Of a DNA stretch of 64,000 nucleotides, positions 1 to 8,696 are shown one piece after another. Both the position numbers and the translations under genes were made by a program. The number at the start of each line of letters is the position of its first letter. Within the stretch, counting starts at the first letter, position 1. Source of the stretch: JALYXI01 sp963716685 (GTDB lineage: Bacteria > Acidobacteriota > Terriglobia > Bryobacterales > Bryobacteraceae); NCBI GenBank assembly GCA_963716685.1, contig CAVQTR010000003.1, forward strand, positions 2,728,001 through 2,792,000. The letters are read 5' to 3'. The notes below the pieces were generated by a model. It was not told the DNA's origin. It made no database searches and was given only the letters and a program-made list of their open reading frames with translations.

Positions 1-2
1 TC

Positions 3-1085
3 GGCACGCCGAAGGAGGGCATCACCGGCAACGTGGTCGCGGTGAAGACCTTCGACGAGTTGACCGCGCTGGGACGCGACAAGGTAGCCGGCAGGATCGT
101 CCTGTTCAATCCCGACTGGCAGGGTTACGGCCAGACGGTGATGTACCGGTCGGGCGGCGCATCGGCGGCGGCGAAGCTGGGCGCGGTTGCCGTGCTGGTC
201 CGCTCGATGACCAACGTCAGCCTGCAAACGCCGCACACCGGCGCGATGAACTATCAGTCCGGCATCGCAAAGATTCCGGCCGCCGCCCTCAGCGTGGAAG
301 ACGCCGCCATGCTGGAGCGTCTGGTGCGCTGCGGCGCGCCGGTGCAGGTGCGGCTCAATATGGAGGCGCATCAGGAGCCCGACGCTTCTTCGCACAACGT
401 AATGGGCGAAATCCGCGGACGGGAAAAGCCGGAGGAAGTGGTGGTGCTGGGCGGTCACATCGATTCCTGGGACATTGGCCAGGGCGCGAATGACGATGGC
501 AGCGGCATCATGGCCACTTTTCAGGCAGTCGCGCTCATCCGCAAGCTGGGGTTGCAGCCGCGCCGCACCATTCGCGTGGTGTTCTGGGTGAACGAAGAAA
601 ACGGCGGCGCCGGCGGACGCGCTTACCGCGCGATGGTGGGCGATGCCGTTAAGAACCACGTCGCGGCCATTGAGATGGATGGAGGCGCGGAGAAACCCGT
701 CGGTTTCGGCTTCGGCGCGGGCGGCTTTGGCGGCGGTCTGCCGCGGCGCGCTGCTCCGGGGACGGCTCCACGAGCGGCGCCGCGCGCGACCACCTCAGCG
801 GCAGCATTTCAGCGCGCCGTCGACATCGGTAAACTGCTCGAAAGTATCGAAGGCGGGAAGATGACGCCGGGCGGCGGCGGGGAAGATATCTCGCCTCTGC
901 TGGAAGACGGCGTACCCGGCTTCGGCGTCCGCACCGTGGGCCTGCACTACTTCGACTGGCACCATACCGATGCCGACAGCTTCGACAAAATCGTGCCCCG
1001 CGAATTTCAGCTGAACGTCGCTTCGCTCGCTGTGCTGAGTTACGTTCTGGCCGACATGCCGGAGCGGTTAACCGATATGAAATAG
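3..1085 (+). CDS. M28-family zinc metallopeptidase with PA domain, 5'-truncated
   Basis: The reading frame is open from the first bases of the window, so the N-terminus lies upstream. The first ~110 visible residues resemble a protease-associated insert. The catalytic domain follows, with metal-ligand motifs GGHIDSWD, NDDGSG and NEENGG in the order seen in M28 aminopeptidases and carboxypeptidase Q-like enzymes. A Gly/Ala/Pro/Arg-rich insert lies near residues 225-255. A late HTDAD motif (WHHTDADSFD) supplies the last zinc-ligand region. Family members cleave N-terminal amino acids or dipeptides and are usually exported in acidobacteria, but the signal peptide cannot be seen here. The family call is firm; the substrate is unknown. 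Confidence 0.9.
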   Translation, partial: GTPKEGITGNVVAVKTFDELTALGRDKVAGRIVLFNPDWQGYGQTVMYRSGGASAAAKLGAVAVLVRSMTNVSLQTPHTGAMNYQSGIAKIPAAALSVEDAAMLERLVRCGAPVQVRLNMEAHQEPDASSHNVMGEIRGREKPEEVVVLGGHIDSWDIGQGANDDGSGIMATFQAVALIRKLGLQPRRTIRVVFWVNEENGGAGGRAYRAMVGDAVKNHVAAIEMDGGAEKPVGFGFGAGGFGGGLPRRAAPGTAPRAAPRATTSAAAFQRAVDIGKLLESIEGGKMTPGGGGEDISPLLEDGVPGFGVRTVGLHYFDWHHTDADSFDKIVPREFQLNVASLAVLSYVLADMPERLTDMK

Positions 1086-1158
1086 ATGCTAACATGTGAC
1101 AATCCGTCCCAGTTCTGACGGATTCCCCGCGTCGCGAATTTCCTGGAGGAGAGTTGCG

Positions 1159-4100
1159 ATGCGCCGTCTGTTTCTTTCGTTTCTGAGCCTGTTCACCCTG
1201 ATGCTTCCGGCGCTGCCGATTCACGCGCAGACGTTTCGCGGCAGTATAACGGGGGTGATCACCGATGCTTCGGGCGCCGCCGTTGCCGGGGCCGCCGTGA
1301 AGGCGCTGAACAGCCAGACCGGCCTCACGCGCGAAGCGCTCAGTTCGAGTTCGGGCGAGTTCGCATTTCAGGATCTTCCGCTGGGCGCCTATCAGGTAAC
1401 CGTCACGCAGGCTGGTTTCGAAACCACGAAGATCGATCAGGTGAACGTGGAAGTGGGCGCGGTGGTGAACATTCCCATCCGTCTGGGTGTCGCCACACAG
1501 GCGGCTACCGTGGAAGTGGCGGCGAGCGCGGTAAATATCGATACGGCAACGGCTACCCTGAACGCCGTGATTCCCGACAAAGCTGTGCAGAACATTCCTC
1601 TGAACGGCCGCGACTTCACACAGCTGGTGCGGCTTGCTCCGGGCGTGAACGGCGCGGGTTCCATCAACGGCGCGCGCAGCGCCCAGAACAACTGGCAGAT
1701 CGACGGTGCCGACAACAACGACGTCTGGCAGAATGCCGCCGCCGTAAATCAGGGCGGTGTCGCCGGCGTGGCGGGAACGCTGCTGCCCATTGAAGCCATC
1801 GACCAGTTTTCGGTTACGACGGACGGCACCGCCGAATACGGCCGCAACGGCGGCGGCTCCATCAATATGGTGATCAAATCCGGCACGAATGCGCTGCACG
1901 GAAGCCTGTACTACTTCAATCGCAACGACGCGCTGGCGGCGCTTTCGCCGTTCGCCAGCGTGAAAGCCAAGCTGAAGAACAACCAGTTCGGCGGTTCCGT
2001 GGGCGGACCCATCATCCGGAACAAACTGTTCTACTTCCTGACCTACGAACGCCAGAAGCTGATTGCCGGGAATTCCACAGCCGCCACAGAGCCTTCGCAG
2101 GCATATGTCACGACCGCGACCGCGGTGCTGAACCGCTATCAGGTTCCGCTGAACCCGGCGACTCTGAACGTTCTGAACTTCTGGCCGGCACGCGGGCGCA
2201 CGGGTCCGGGCGCGGCCAATAACTTCGTCAGTACGGATGACAGCAACGATTACAGCGACAACGGCGTGGGCAAGGTGGATTACAACATCAACGAGAAAAA
2301 CAACCTTGCTTTCCGCTATTTCGTCGGCACCGGCGCGCAGGTGGCTCCGGTGGGCTCGGCTTATCACGAGTACTACCAGGTGGCGCCCAGCCGCATGCAC
2401 AACTTCTCGCTGGTGCTGAACACCGTGGTCTCGGCGCGGGCGGTGAACCAGGTTCTGGCCGCTGTCAACTACTTCAAGCAAACGTTCAACGACGCGGACA
2501 ACAGTCCGAATCCGGTGGCGGTGGGCTTCAACACCGGCGTGACTGACCCGGTGCTGAGCGGGGCGCCGGCCATCACGATCAGCGGCTTCGACCCAATCGG
2601 CCTGACTCCGCCGCTGGGCCGCGTGGATACCACGGGCCACCTGACCGATACCTTCACTTACACGGCCGGCCGCCACCAGATCCGCGCGGGTGTGGAATAC
2701 CGCCGGTCGCGCAACGATGTCTTTTACGACCGCAACAAGCGCGGCACGTTCAGCTTCGACGGCACACAGGGGCCATGGGCGAGCGACGCCACCATCACCG
2801 ACCCCAACGTGAAATCGCTGGCCGATTTTCTGGCCGGCTACGTTTCCAGCTCTTCGATCGTGCTGGGCGCCGTGCAGCGCCTTTATGATCAGAACGCCTT
2901 CGAGGGCTTTCTGCAGGATACTTGGCAGGCCACGAAGAAGCTCAGCGTGAGCTACGGCGCGCGCTACACGGACTACGGCCCTTTCTTCGACCCGACAAAC
3001 CGGGTGTCAACGTTCATTCCGAATGCGGGCGGCATTGTCTTCACCAGTTCCTCGCATCCGCTCTACCCCGCACGCAGGAACGATGTGGGCCCCCGCGTCG
3101 GGTTCGCCTACAATCCGACCAGCAGGCTGGTGGTCCGGGGCGGCTATGGAATCTTCTACGATGTACCGAACCTGAATGCGTTCGGCGATAACCGGCCTTC
3201 GAACGGAGGCGCGGCGGGCGTGCAGGCCAACCCCGCGGGTCCCGATCCGGTGTATACCGTTCCGCGGAATAACTATACCATCGTGCCCGGGCAGCAGATC
3301 TTCACCAGCAGCAACATTCCGCCGCCGCCTTACAACCTGTTCTCGGTCAGCCAAAACTTCCAGAACGCGTCGCTGCAGAACTTCAACCTGAATACGCAAT
3401 ACCAGCTCGGCAAGGGCGCCGTGCTGCAGCTCGGTTATGTCGGCAGCCTTGGCCATCATCTGCTGGTAACGCGCGATATCAATCAGGCGGCGACATCCTC
3501 GCTGGGTACGAAGAATACGCTGGCGCTGGCGCAGCTGACGCGGCCTTACAACTCTACTTATCCGCAGTACGGCGTGATCAACGAAGTGCAGACCATGGGC
3601 AATTCGCACTACAACTCGCTGCAGGCCTCGCTGCGCACCACGTACTGGCATGGACTGGCTTCCCAGTTCTCGTATACGTACGGCCACGCGATCGACGACG
3701 CGTCTTCCGTGCGCGGCACCACGCCGAGCAACAGCAACAACGTTCGCAACGATTACGGCAGCTCCAGTTTCGACGTTCGCCACACCTTCACCAGCTACCT
3801 GATCTACGATCTGCCGAAGGCGTCGCACGGACCGAAGCTGCTGCTGAACGGCTGGCAGATGAATTCGCTGATCTCGTATCACACGGGCACGCCGATCAAC
3901 ATCACCTACGGCAAGAATGCCAGCGGCACGTTCGAAGGCGGAGACCGCGTGGACATCGTGAGCGATCCGTTTCAGGGAGTGGATCAATCCCTGCAGAACC
4001 ATGTGGTGCATTGGTTCAATAAAGCGGCTTTCGCCGCGCCGGCGAACGGCACCTTCGGCAATCTGGGCCGCGACGTATTCTACGGACCTGGCTTCGGCGA

Positions 4101-4329
4101 CGTGGACTACTCGGTGTTCAAGAACACGCCCATTACGGAGCGCATTTCCACGCAGTTCCGGGTGGAGATCTTCAACCTGTTCAACCGGACCAATCTGGCA
4201 AACCCGACGACGAACTTCAGTTCCGGCTCGTTCGGAACCATCAGCGGAACGGCGGCGAACTCGAGCGCGCCAGGCATTGGGCCGGGTGAGCCTCGCAACG
4301 TACAGCTGGCGCTCAAGATTATCTTCTAG
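1159..4329 (+). CDS. Oar-like TonB-dependent receptor with carboxypeptidase-regulatory domain (1)
   Basis: A large outer-membrane protein of about 1,056 residues. I chose the ATG at 1159, which follows a GGAGGAGAG ribosome site and begins a clear signal peptide (MRRLFLSFLSLF, ending near HAQ). A longer in-frame start at 1096 lacks both. Order: signal peptide; carboxypeptidase-regulatory/Ig-like domain (SGAAVAGAAV, FQDLPLGAYQVTV); plug-like region with LNGRDFTQL; then a long Asn/Tyr/aromatic-rich beta-barrel ending in an aromatic residue (LALKIIF). Such proteins are greatly expanded in Solibacter-type acidobacteria and are thought to import or bind polymers; the substrate cannot be told. The end overlaps the convergent gene by 4 bases sharing CTAG. 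Confidence 0.9.
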   Translation: MRRLFLSFLSLFTLMLPALPIHAQTFRGSITGVITDASGAAVAGAAVKALNSQTGLTREALSSSSGEFAFQDLPLGAYQVTVTQAGFETTKIDQVNVEVGAVVNIPIRLGVATQAATVEVAASAVNIDTATATLNAVIPDKAVQNIPLNGRDFTQLVRLAPGVNGAGSINGARSAQNNWQIDGADNNDVWQNAAAVNQGGVAGVAGTLLPIEAIDQFSVTTDGTAEYGRNGGGSINMVIKSGTNALHGSLYYFNRNDALAALSPFASVKAKLKNNQFGGSVGGPIIRNKLFYFLTYERQKLIAGNSTAATEPSQAYVTTATAVLNRYQVPLNPATLNVLNFWPARGRTGPGAANNFVSTDDSNDYSDNGVGKVDYNINEKNNLAFRYFVGTGAQVAPVGSAYHEYYQVAPSRMHNFSLVLNTVVSARAVNQVLAAVNYFKQTFNDADNSPNPVAVGFNTGVTDPVLSGAPAITISGFDPIGLTPPLGRVDTTGHLTDTFTYTAGRHQIRAGVEYRRSRNDVFYDRNKRGTFSFDGTQGPWASDATITDPNVKSLADFLAGYVSSSSIVLGAVQRLYDQNAFEGFLQDTWQATKKLSVSYGARYTDYGPFFDPTNRVSTFIPNAGGIVFTSSSHPLYPARRNDVGPRVGFAYNPTSRLVVRGGYGIFYDVPNLNAFGDNRPSNGGAAGVQANPAGPDPVYTVPRNNYTIVPGQQIFTSSNIPPPPYNLFSVSQNFQNASLQNFNLNTQYQLGKGAVLQLGYVGSLGHHLLVTRDINQAATSSLGTKNTLALAQLTRPYNSTYPQYGVINEVQTMGNSHYNSLQASLRTTYWHGLASQFSYTYGHAIDDASSVRGTTPSNSNNVRNDYGSSSFDVRHTFTSYLIYDLPKASHGPKLLLNGWQMNSLISYHTGTPINITYGKNASGTFEGGDRVDIVSDPFQGVDQSLQNHVVHWFNKAAFAAPANGTFGNLGRDVFYGPGFGDVDYSVFKNTPITERISTQFRVEIFNLFNRTNLANPTTNFSSGSFGTISGTAANSSAPGIGPGEPRNVQLALKIIF

Positions 4330-6065
4330 CGCGGCGCCATAGGAACGGGCTCGAAGTGCAGCGTCTCCTTCTTCGGAGGGGCGGTCTGCGCAGGCGGCGG
4401 AGCTGGCGGCGCGATTGCCGGTGGCGGAGCGGCCGGCGGCGGGGCGTAAGGCTCCAGCACAGGCAGCGGGCGCACGTCGGCATCCAGCAGCAGCACCTGC
4501 CGGCCGGGATAATACTGAATCAGTCTCCGGTTCTCGTCAGGCCCCAGATCGCGCGCCCAGATGACGCGCGCGCCGTTGATATCGGCCTCGTTCCAGACCC
4601 ATTCTTCCTGAAAGATGTGACGCGGGCCGTACTGGGCGAAGACCAGGAGCCGGCCGGGATAGGCGGCGATCCTGCGGGCGACTTCGGTGCGCCGTTCGGC
4701 GTGGCGGTCGAGGCCAGGCCACGTTTCATACGGGCGCATGGCGCGCGATACCTCGCAGGTTTCGCAGACGTGCATGCTGTACCAGAACGCGAAATGGACG
4801 CAGCACAGCAGCATCAGGACGCGCGCGCTTTCGGGACTGAAGCGGCTCAGTTGCTCCAAGCCGACGACGGCGATCAGCACGAAAAGACAGGTTTCAGCGG
4901 CGACGTAGTGGAACTGCCACGCCGGGAAAAAGTTCACTCCCAGCGCGAACAGAACGACGGTGAGCGCGACCCACGCGAAGCGGTATTCGCGCAGCCGGAA
5001 CAAGAACGCGGCGAGCGCAAGGTAGAGCGGCGGCAGCAAAAAAAAGCGGTAGAACCGCACGCGGTAGCCGAGCCGCGTGAAGTAAGTCGACAGCGTTTCG
5101 CGGCCGGGAAGAAAGGCGCGCTGCATGCGGTAATCGAGCGACTGCTGCGGCGTGAGCGCGAGGTGCGGAGCGGGCGGCTGCTGAAAAGTCAGCGCGGCGG
5201 GCACGCCGTACTGATACTGGCTGAGCGAATACGGCAGCGTGGTCCAGTTTCCCGTGACCGCGCGATTCTGCAGCAGCGTGACGGCCACCGCCGGAAGAAC
5301 CACCAGCGCGGCGACGGCGGCCGATTTCCCGAGCGGGATGCGGTAGAGCACTACGCTGACCACCAAAAATATGGACTCAAACGGCCGCGCCAGCAGGTGC
5401 AGCGCGATGCCGAGACCGAGCAGCACCGCGGGAAGCATCGCAGCCGGACGCTGGCGCATTCTGGGCAGCGCGCCGAAGACCAGGCATCCGGCGGCGGCCG
5501 GCAGCGCGCCGCCCCAGTAATTGTTCATCCACGGGTTCAGCGGGCCGAATTCAAAAACCGCGAGCAGACCGCCGGCCAGCGCCCAGCCTGGTGTGGTCCA
5601 GGCCCGCAGCATCCAGTAGCACAGGGAGCAGAAAGCAGCCGTCGCGAGCACCACGCCAGCCCAGGGCAGGCCGAAGACTCCGCGGCCCACGGCGAGCACC
5701 AGACCCTGACCGATGGGGTAAATCGAGCTGTACGTGGGCGTCTGGAGGACGAAAAACGTTTCGAAGAACGCGTGGAACGGATGCGCCGGATTGGCCAGGC
5801 GCACGTGGCGAAGCGTATCGGCGACCAGCAGATGGCTGAACTCGTCGTAGATATCCGGAACAGGGACGGGGTGATGCGGCAAAAGAGCCAAACGCAGCAG
5901 GACAGGCAGCGCGGCGAGCAGCGCCATGCACCAGACGGTGCGGATAGCAAAACCAGCCAGACGACTCTGCAGGGGGGTCCGCCAAACCCACGCCATTGCG
6001 ATCAAGAGCGCCGCGAGCAACAGTTCTACAGAGTCGCTCCAGCGGAACAAATCGGATGAAAACAT
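4326..6065 (-). CDS. polytopic membrane protein, GT-C glycosyltransferase-like
   Basis: A 579-residue protein with about 10-12 hydrophobic segments and a Pro/Ala-rich C-terminal tail. A DEFSH motif (about residues 78-82) lies in the first large loop after the early membrane helices. That arrangement is typical of GT-C/PMT-like (family 39-type) lipid-linked glycosyltransferases, where an acidic motif in the first external loop is catalytic. A soluble C-terminal stretch follows the last helices. No other glycosylation gene is adjacent, so the glycosyltransferase assignment rests on topology and this motif. An uncharacterised membrane protein is the alternative. Confidence 0.55.
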   Translation of the reverse strand: MFSSDLFRWSDSVELLLAALLIAMAWVWRTPLQSRLAGFAIRTVWCMALLAALPVLLRLALLPHHPVPVPDIYDEFSHLLVADTLRHVRLANPAHPFHAFFETFFVLQTPTYSSIYPIGQGLVLAVGRGVFGLPWAGVVLATAAFCSLCYWMLRAWTTPGWALAGGLLAVFEFGPLNPWMNNYWGGALPAAAGCLVFGALPRMRQRPAAMLPAVLLGLGIALHLLARPFESIFLVVSVVLYRIPLGKSAAVAALVVLPAVAVTLLQNRAVTGNWTTLPYSLSQYQYGVPAALTFQQPPAPHLALTPQQSLDYRMQRAFLPGRETLSTYFTRLGYRVRFYRFFLLPPLYLALAAFLFRLREYRFAWVALTVVLFALGVNFFPAWQFHYVAAETCLFVLIAVVGLEQLSRFSPESARVLMLLCCVHFAFWYSMHVCETCEVSRAMRPYETWPGLDRHAERRTEVARRIAAYPGRLLVFAQYGPRHIFQEEWVWNEADINGARVIWARDLGPDENRRLIQYYPGRQVLLLDADVRPLPVLEPYAPPPAAPPPAIAPPAPPPAQTAPPKKETLHFEPVPMAPR

Positions 6066-6127
6066 GGGCCCAAGCTAACTTTAACCCTGCAGAGTTCCTG
6101 CACGAACCCCGGCCCGCTACCCAGGAC

Positions 6128-6154
6128 GAAAACCGATTCTACGAACCGGTTTTC
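6128..6154 (-). terminator. inverted repeat overlapping the stop of the 81-residue gene
   Basis: Perfect 8-base arms GAAAACCG (6128-6135) and CGGTTTTC (6147-6154) with an 11-base loop. The loop contains the stop codon of the minus-strand gene that ends at 6139. The 3' arm on the minus strand ends in GGTTTTC, a weak U-rich tail. It could end the tatA-tatC-small-protein transcript, but the T run is short. Confidence 0.4.
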
Positions 6155-6384
6155 ACGTTTTCCTGAGGACGGCCTTCTTCGCTGCGGCGCTCGGCCCAGT
6201 ATTTCTTCATTCGCAGGGACACTTCCAGACGCGCCTCCGGATCCATCGATTTGCGGCCGCGCCGCGATTCGGACGGATGCGGAAACCTGGTGGACGTGTC
6301 GTGCAACTGTTCGAGCGAACCAATGATCTGGTCGAGCTTTTCCCTCTCAATCCGCAGATCGCGGATGATTCCGATTATATCCAC
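6139..6384 (-). CDS. small basic protein with GRKSM motif, downstream of tatC
   Basis: An 81-residue soluble protein that I cannot assign to a named family. Residues 1-27 are a charged amphipathic helix (IIRDLRIEREKLDQII), probably coiled-coil. The second half is strongly basic and has an AT-hook-like RRGRKSMDPEAR stretch followed by RMKKYWAERR. The start follows a GGAG site 5-8 bases upstream. It lies 28 bases after tatC on the same strand, so it is probably co-transcribed. The basic RGRK core suggests nucleic-acid binding, but that is inference only. Confidence 0.65.
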   Translation of the reverse strand: MDIIGIIRDLRIEREKLDQIIGSLEQLHDTSTRFPHPSESRRGRKSMDPEARLEVSLRMKKYWAERRSEEGRPQENVKTGS

Positions 6385-6412
6385 GCGTATTCTCCATTTA
6401 CTAAAAGAATTA

Positions 6413-7573
6413 TCAGCGTGTCAGAAATGGCCAGTGTTGGACGACATGGTAATGGTAGCGACTGACCGCCAGATAACCCAAGCAAGATAATAGCAGGAAT
6501 AATCCAAATGTAACTAAGATTATCTTGCCCCATGGTAATCGTCGGTTTTCGCGATTTAAGACCAGAAGGTAACTGGCGAAGATGCCGGCATAGAACAGCA
6601 CGCACATGGGCGTGGCGAAAAGCATCAGATTGAAAACGTCCGGCGTGGGCGTGATGATGGCCGCCAGAATCACGATTCCGAGAATCGCGTACCGGCTGTG
6701 GCTGATCAGGAACTTCGGCGTTACCACCCGTAAGAGCGTGAGAAAAAAGATCAGAATCGGCAGTTCGAACACCACGGCGATGCCCAGCGTGACGTTGACG
6801 AACATGTTGAAGTATTCGTCGATGGATATCAGCGGACGGACATTTTTGGTGATGCCGATGCCCAGCAGGAATGTGAGGCCGAAGCGGAAGGCGACAAAAT
6901 AAGCGAAGCAGCCGCCCATAATGAACAGGCCGGCCGAACAAAGCACAAAGGGAGCAGCGAAACGGCGCTCTTTCTTATAGAGTCCTGGCGAAATAAAGGC
7001 CCAGACCTGATAAAGAATCCATGGCGAGCTGAGAAAGATTGCCACCAGCGTCGGGAGTTTAAACCAGATGACATTGAACGCCTCCATGGGGGTGATCTGG
7101 GCCAGCTCGGGCGGCTTAATGCCGAGCGTTGTCAAGGCATCAACGGCGGGAGCGCTAACGATTCCCCAGAGTTCCTCACAGAAGGTGAGGCTGAGCATGA
7201 AAGCGACGGCGACACCGATCAGCACCAGAAAGATGCGCTTGCGCAGCTCTTCCAAATGGCCGAGGAAGGACATGCGCAGCATGCCGTCCTCTTCCTCATC
7301 CTCGGGATCCTCGGTTTTGGGAGGCGGCTTCTTGTGATTGCCGCCGGATCCGGAGGAAGGCGGAGGCACGCTGACCGCCAGCGGAGGAGGAGGCGGCGGC
7401 GGAATGACCACCGGCTCGGCGGGCGTCGCCGGAGAGGAATCGTAAGTATAAGATTCGTCGTAGTACGTGTAGGGCGACGGTTGTTCGGGATGCGTGGCGG
7501 CTTCCCCGCCGTCGGGGTGCACGGGGGCTGAGGCGGGAGATTGCTCTCCCTTCGGTTCTTCCGGTGATGCCAT
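6413..7573 (-). CDS. tatC: Sec-independent (Tat) translocase subunit TatC
   Basis: The membrane core of the twin-arginine pathway, which binds the RR signal peptides of folded exported proteins. The conserved core starts near residue 97 with MSFLGHLEELRKRI, the hallmark cytoplasmic N-terminal motif. Six membrane spans follow, and a P-rich TPTPD loop lies before the last ones. Two things are unusual. There is a roughly 95-residue Pro/Ser/Tyr/Glu-rich N-terminal extension, and after the core there is a C-terminal segment with an additional hydrophobic stretch. The 3' end (about 6385-6560) is visibly more AT-rich than its surroundings. The gene lies 6 bases after tatA. Two proteins encoded in this window carry RR-type signals. 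Confidence 0.93.
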   Translation of the reverse strand: MASPEEPKGEQSPASAPVHPDGGEAATHPEQPSPYTYYDESYTYDSSPATPAEPVVIPPPPPPPLAVSVPPPSSGSGGNHKKPPPKTEDPEDEEEDGMLRMSFLGHLEELRKRIFLVLIGVAVAFMLSLTFCEELWGIVSAPAVDALTTLGIKPPELAQITPMEAFNVIWFKLPTLVAIFLSSPWILYQVWAFISPGLYKKERRFAAPFVLCSAGLFIMGGCFAYFVAFRFGLTFLLGIGITKNVRPLISIDEYFNMFVNVTLGIAVVFELPILIFFLTLLRVVTPKFLISHSRYAILGIVILAAIITPTPDVFNLMLFATPMCVLFYAGIFASYLLVLNRENRRLPWGKIILVTFGLFLLLSCLGYLAVSRYHYHVVQHWPFLTR

Positions 7574-7579
7574 TCGCGT

Positions 7580-8041
7580 TTAACTCTTTAACGTATGCTC
7601 AGCCGTTTCGCCGTGGGAAAAGCTGCCGCTGGCAATGGTTCCCTCGGGAGCCGCTCCCGGTCCTGGAACAATGTGCCCGGCTTCCGGGGCGATGGCGTGA
7701 GTCGATTCGGCGCCCTGAGTTGCGGATGCGCCTGAAGTGGACGATTCAATTGCGGGAACTTCGGAGGCGGCCATTACTTCATGGCCCGGATCGTAGGAGG
7801 AATAGTCGTAGTTGTAAGCGTCGTGGTAATGACTATCCGTGATTTCCTTGATCGACTGTGTTTCCCGCTCGAGGTCTCTCATTTCGCGATCGAACGTAGA
7901 CTTCAGTTCGTTCTTGGCCCGATTAAACTCGGTCAGACCTTTCCCCAGCATTTTGCCGAGCTCCGGTAACTTCTTCGGACCGAACAGCAGCAGCGCCAGG
8001 ATAAAGATGAAGACCATCTCGGGATAGCCTATGGGACCCAT
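7580..8041 (-). CDS. tatA: Sec-independent translocase protein TatA/TatB
   Basis: About 153 residues. The N-terminal membrane helix is followed by the hinge motif FGPKKLPELGKMLGKGL and a charged amphipathic helix, the TatA/B signature. The C-terminal half is a low-complexity Ala/Ser/Glu tail. I chose the ATG at 8041, where GTGGAG is about nine bases upstream and the protein begins MGPIGYPEM as in other TatA proteins. An in-frame ATG at 8062 is possible. The protein multimerises to form the translocation pore with TatC, encoded next. Whether it acts as TatA, TatB or both cannot be decided; no second paralogue is in the window. Confidence 0.9.
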   Translation of the reverse strand: MGPIGYPEMVFIFILALLLFGPKKLPELGKMLGKGLTEFNRAKNELKSTFDREMRDLERETQSIKEITDSHYHDAYNYDYSSYDPGHEVMAASEVPAIESSTSGASATQGAESTHAIAPEAGHIVPGPGAAPEGTIASGSFSHGETAEHTLKS

Positions 8042-8132
8042 CTGAACATTCTCCACTCTCATTGTACGGGGTTCCGGGCGAGCGGTGCAAAGCCGCCCGC
8101 GGCCGGGGGACATCCGGGGTAAAACAGGATCA

Positions 8133-8696
8133 GTGATTCAGGAAACAGAGATCAAGATTGCCATCGACGAAGCCGGCATCTCGCTCGAGGAAGCGGGCGC
8201 GCGCATTGCCCACCACGGGTTCACGATTCACAAGCCGCGCCTGTTCGAACGCAACCTGGTGTTCGACACGGCGACGGGCGAACTGCGGACTTCGCGCCAG
8301 CTGCTGCGGCTGCGGGACGCCGAGGGTTTGGCCACGCTGACGTTCAAGGGCGTGGCGAATACGGCGACGGGCCACAAATCGCGGGAAGAGCGCGAGACCA
8401 CGGTCGGCAGCTTCGGCGAGACTCGCGTAATCCTGGAACGGCTGGGCTACCGGGTGGCCTTCATCTACGAAAAGTACCGAACCGAGTTTACGCGGCCGGG
8501 CGAAGAGGGAACGGTGACGGTGGACGAAACGCCGGTGGGCAACTTCCTCGAACTGGAAGGCGAGCCGGAGTGGATCGACCGGACAGCAAAGGCGCTCGGC
8601 TTTACGCGCACAGATTACCAGACGGCGAGCTACAGCCGGATCTATCTGGACTGGTGCAGCAGGCACGGCGTGCGGCCGACCCACATGCAGTTCTGA
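8133..8696 (+). CDS. CYTH-domain protein (class IV adenylate cyclase/thiamine-triphosphatase-like)
   Basis: About 187 residues starting at a GTG preceded by AGGA. The N-terminal ETEIKI carries the ExExK signature that binds metal and triphosphate in the CYTH tunnel fold. Alternating charged strands follow (RLRD, LTFKG, REERET, KYRTEF, VDETPVGNFLELEG), all typical of the family. Members hydrolyse inorganic triphosphate or thiamine triphosphate, or act as class IV adenylate cyclases. The sequence does not tell which. The gene is divergent from tatA and convergent with the radical SAM gene, whose stop begins at the next base. Confidence 0.85.
   Translation: MIQETEIKIAIDEAGISLEEAGARIAHHGFTIHKPRLFERNLVFDTATGELRTSRQLLRLRDAEGLATLTFKGVANTATGHKSREERETTVGSFGETRVILERLGYRVAFIYEKYRTEFTRPGEEGTVTVDETPVGNFLELEGEPEWIDRTAKALGFTRTDYQTASYSRIYLDWCSRHGVRPTHMQF

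Noticed and set aside
649..2676. Open 675-residue frame on the minus strand opposite the peptidase and receptor genes
   Set aside because: It is Arg/His/Val-rich with no motif, and it is antisense to two clear genes with strong protein signatures; GC-rich DNA gives such long shadow frames.
4356..6059. Open 567-residue plus-strand frame opposite the GT-C-like membrane protein
   Set aside because: Its composition (Arg, Gln, His, Gly) is that of a reverse frame; the minus-strand frame has membrane helices and a DEFSH motif.
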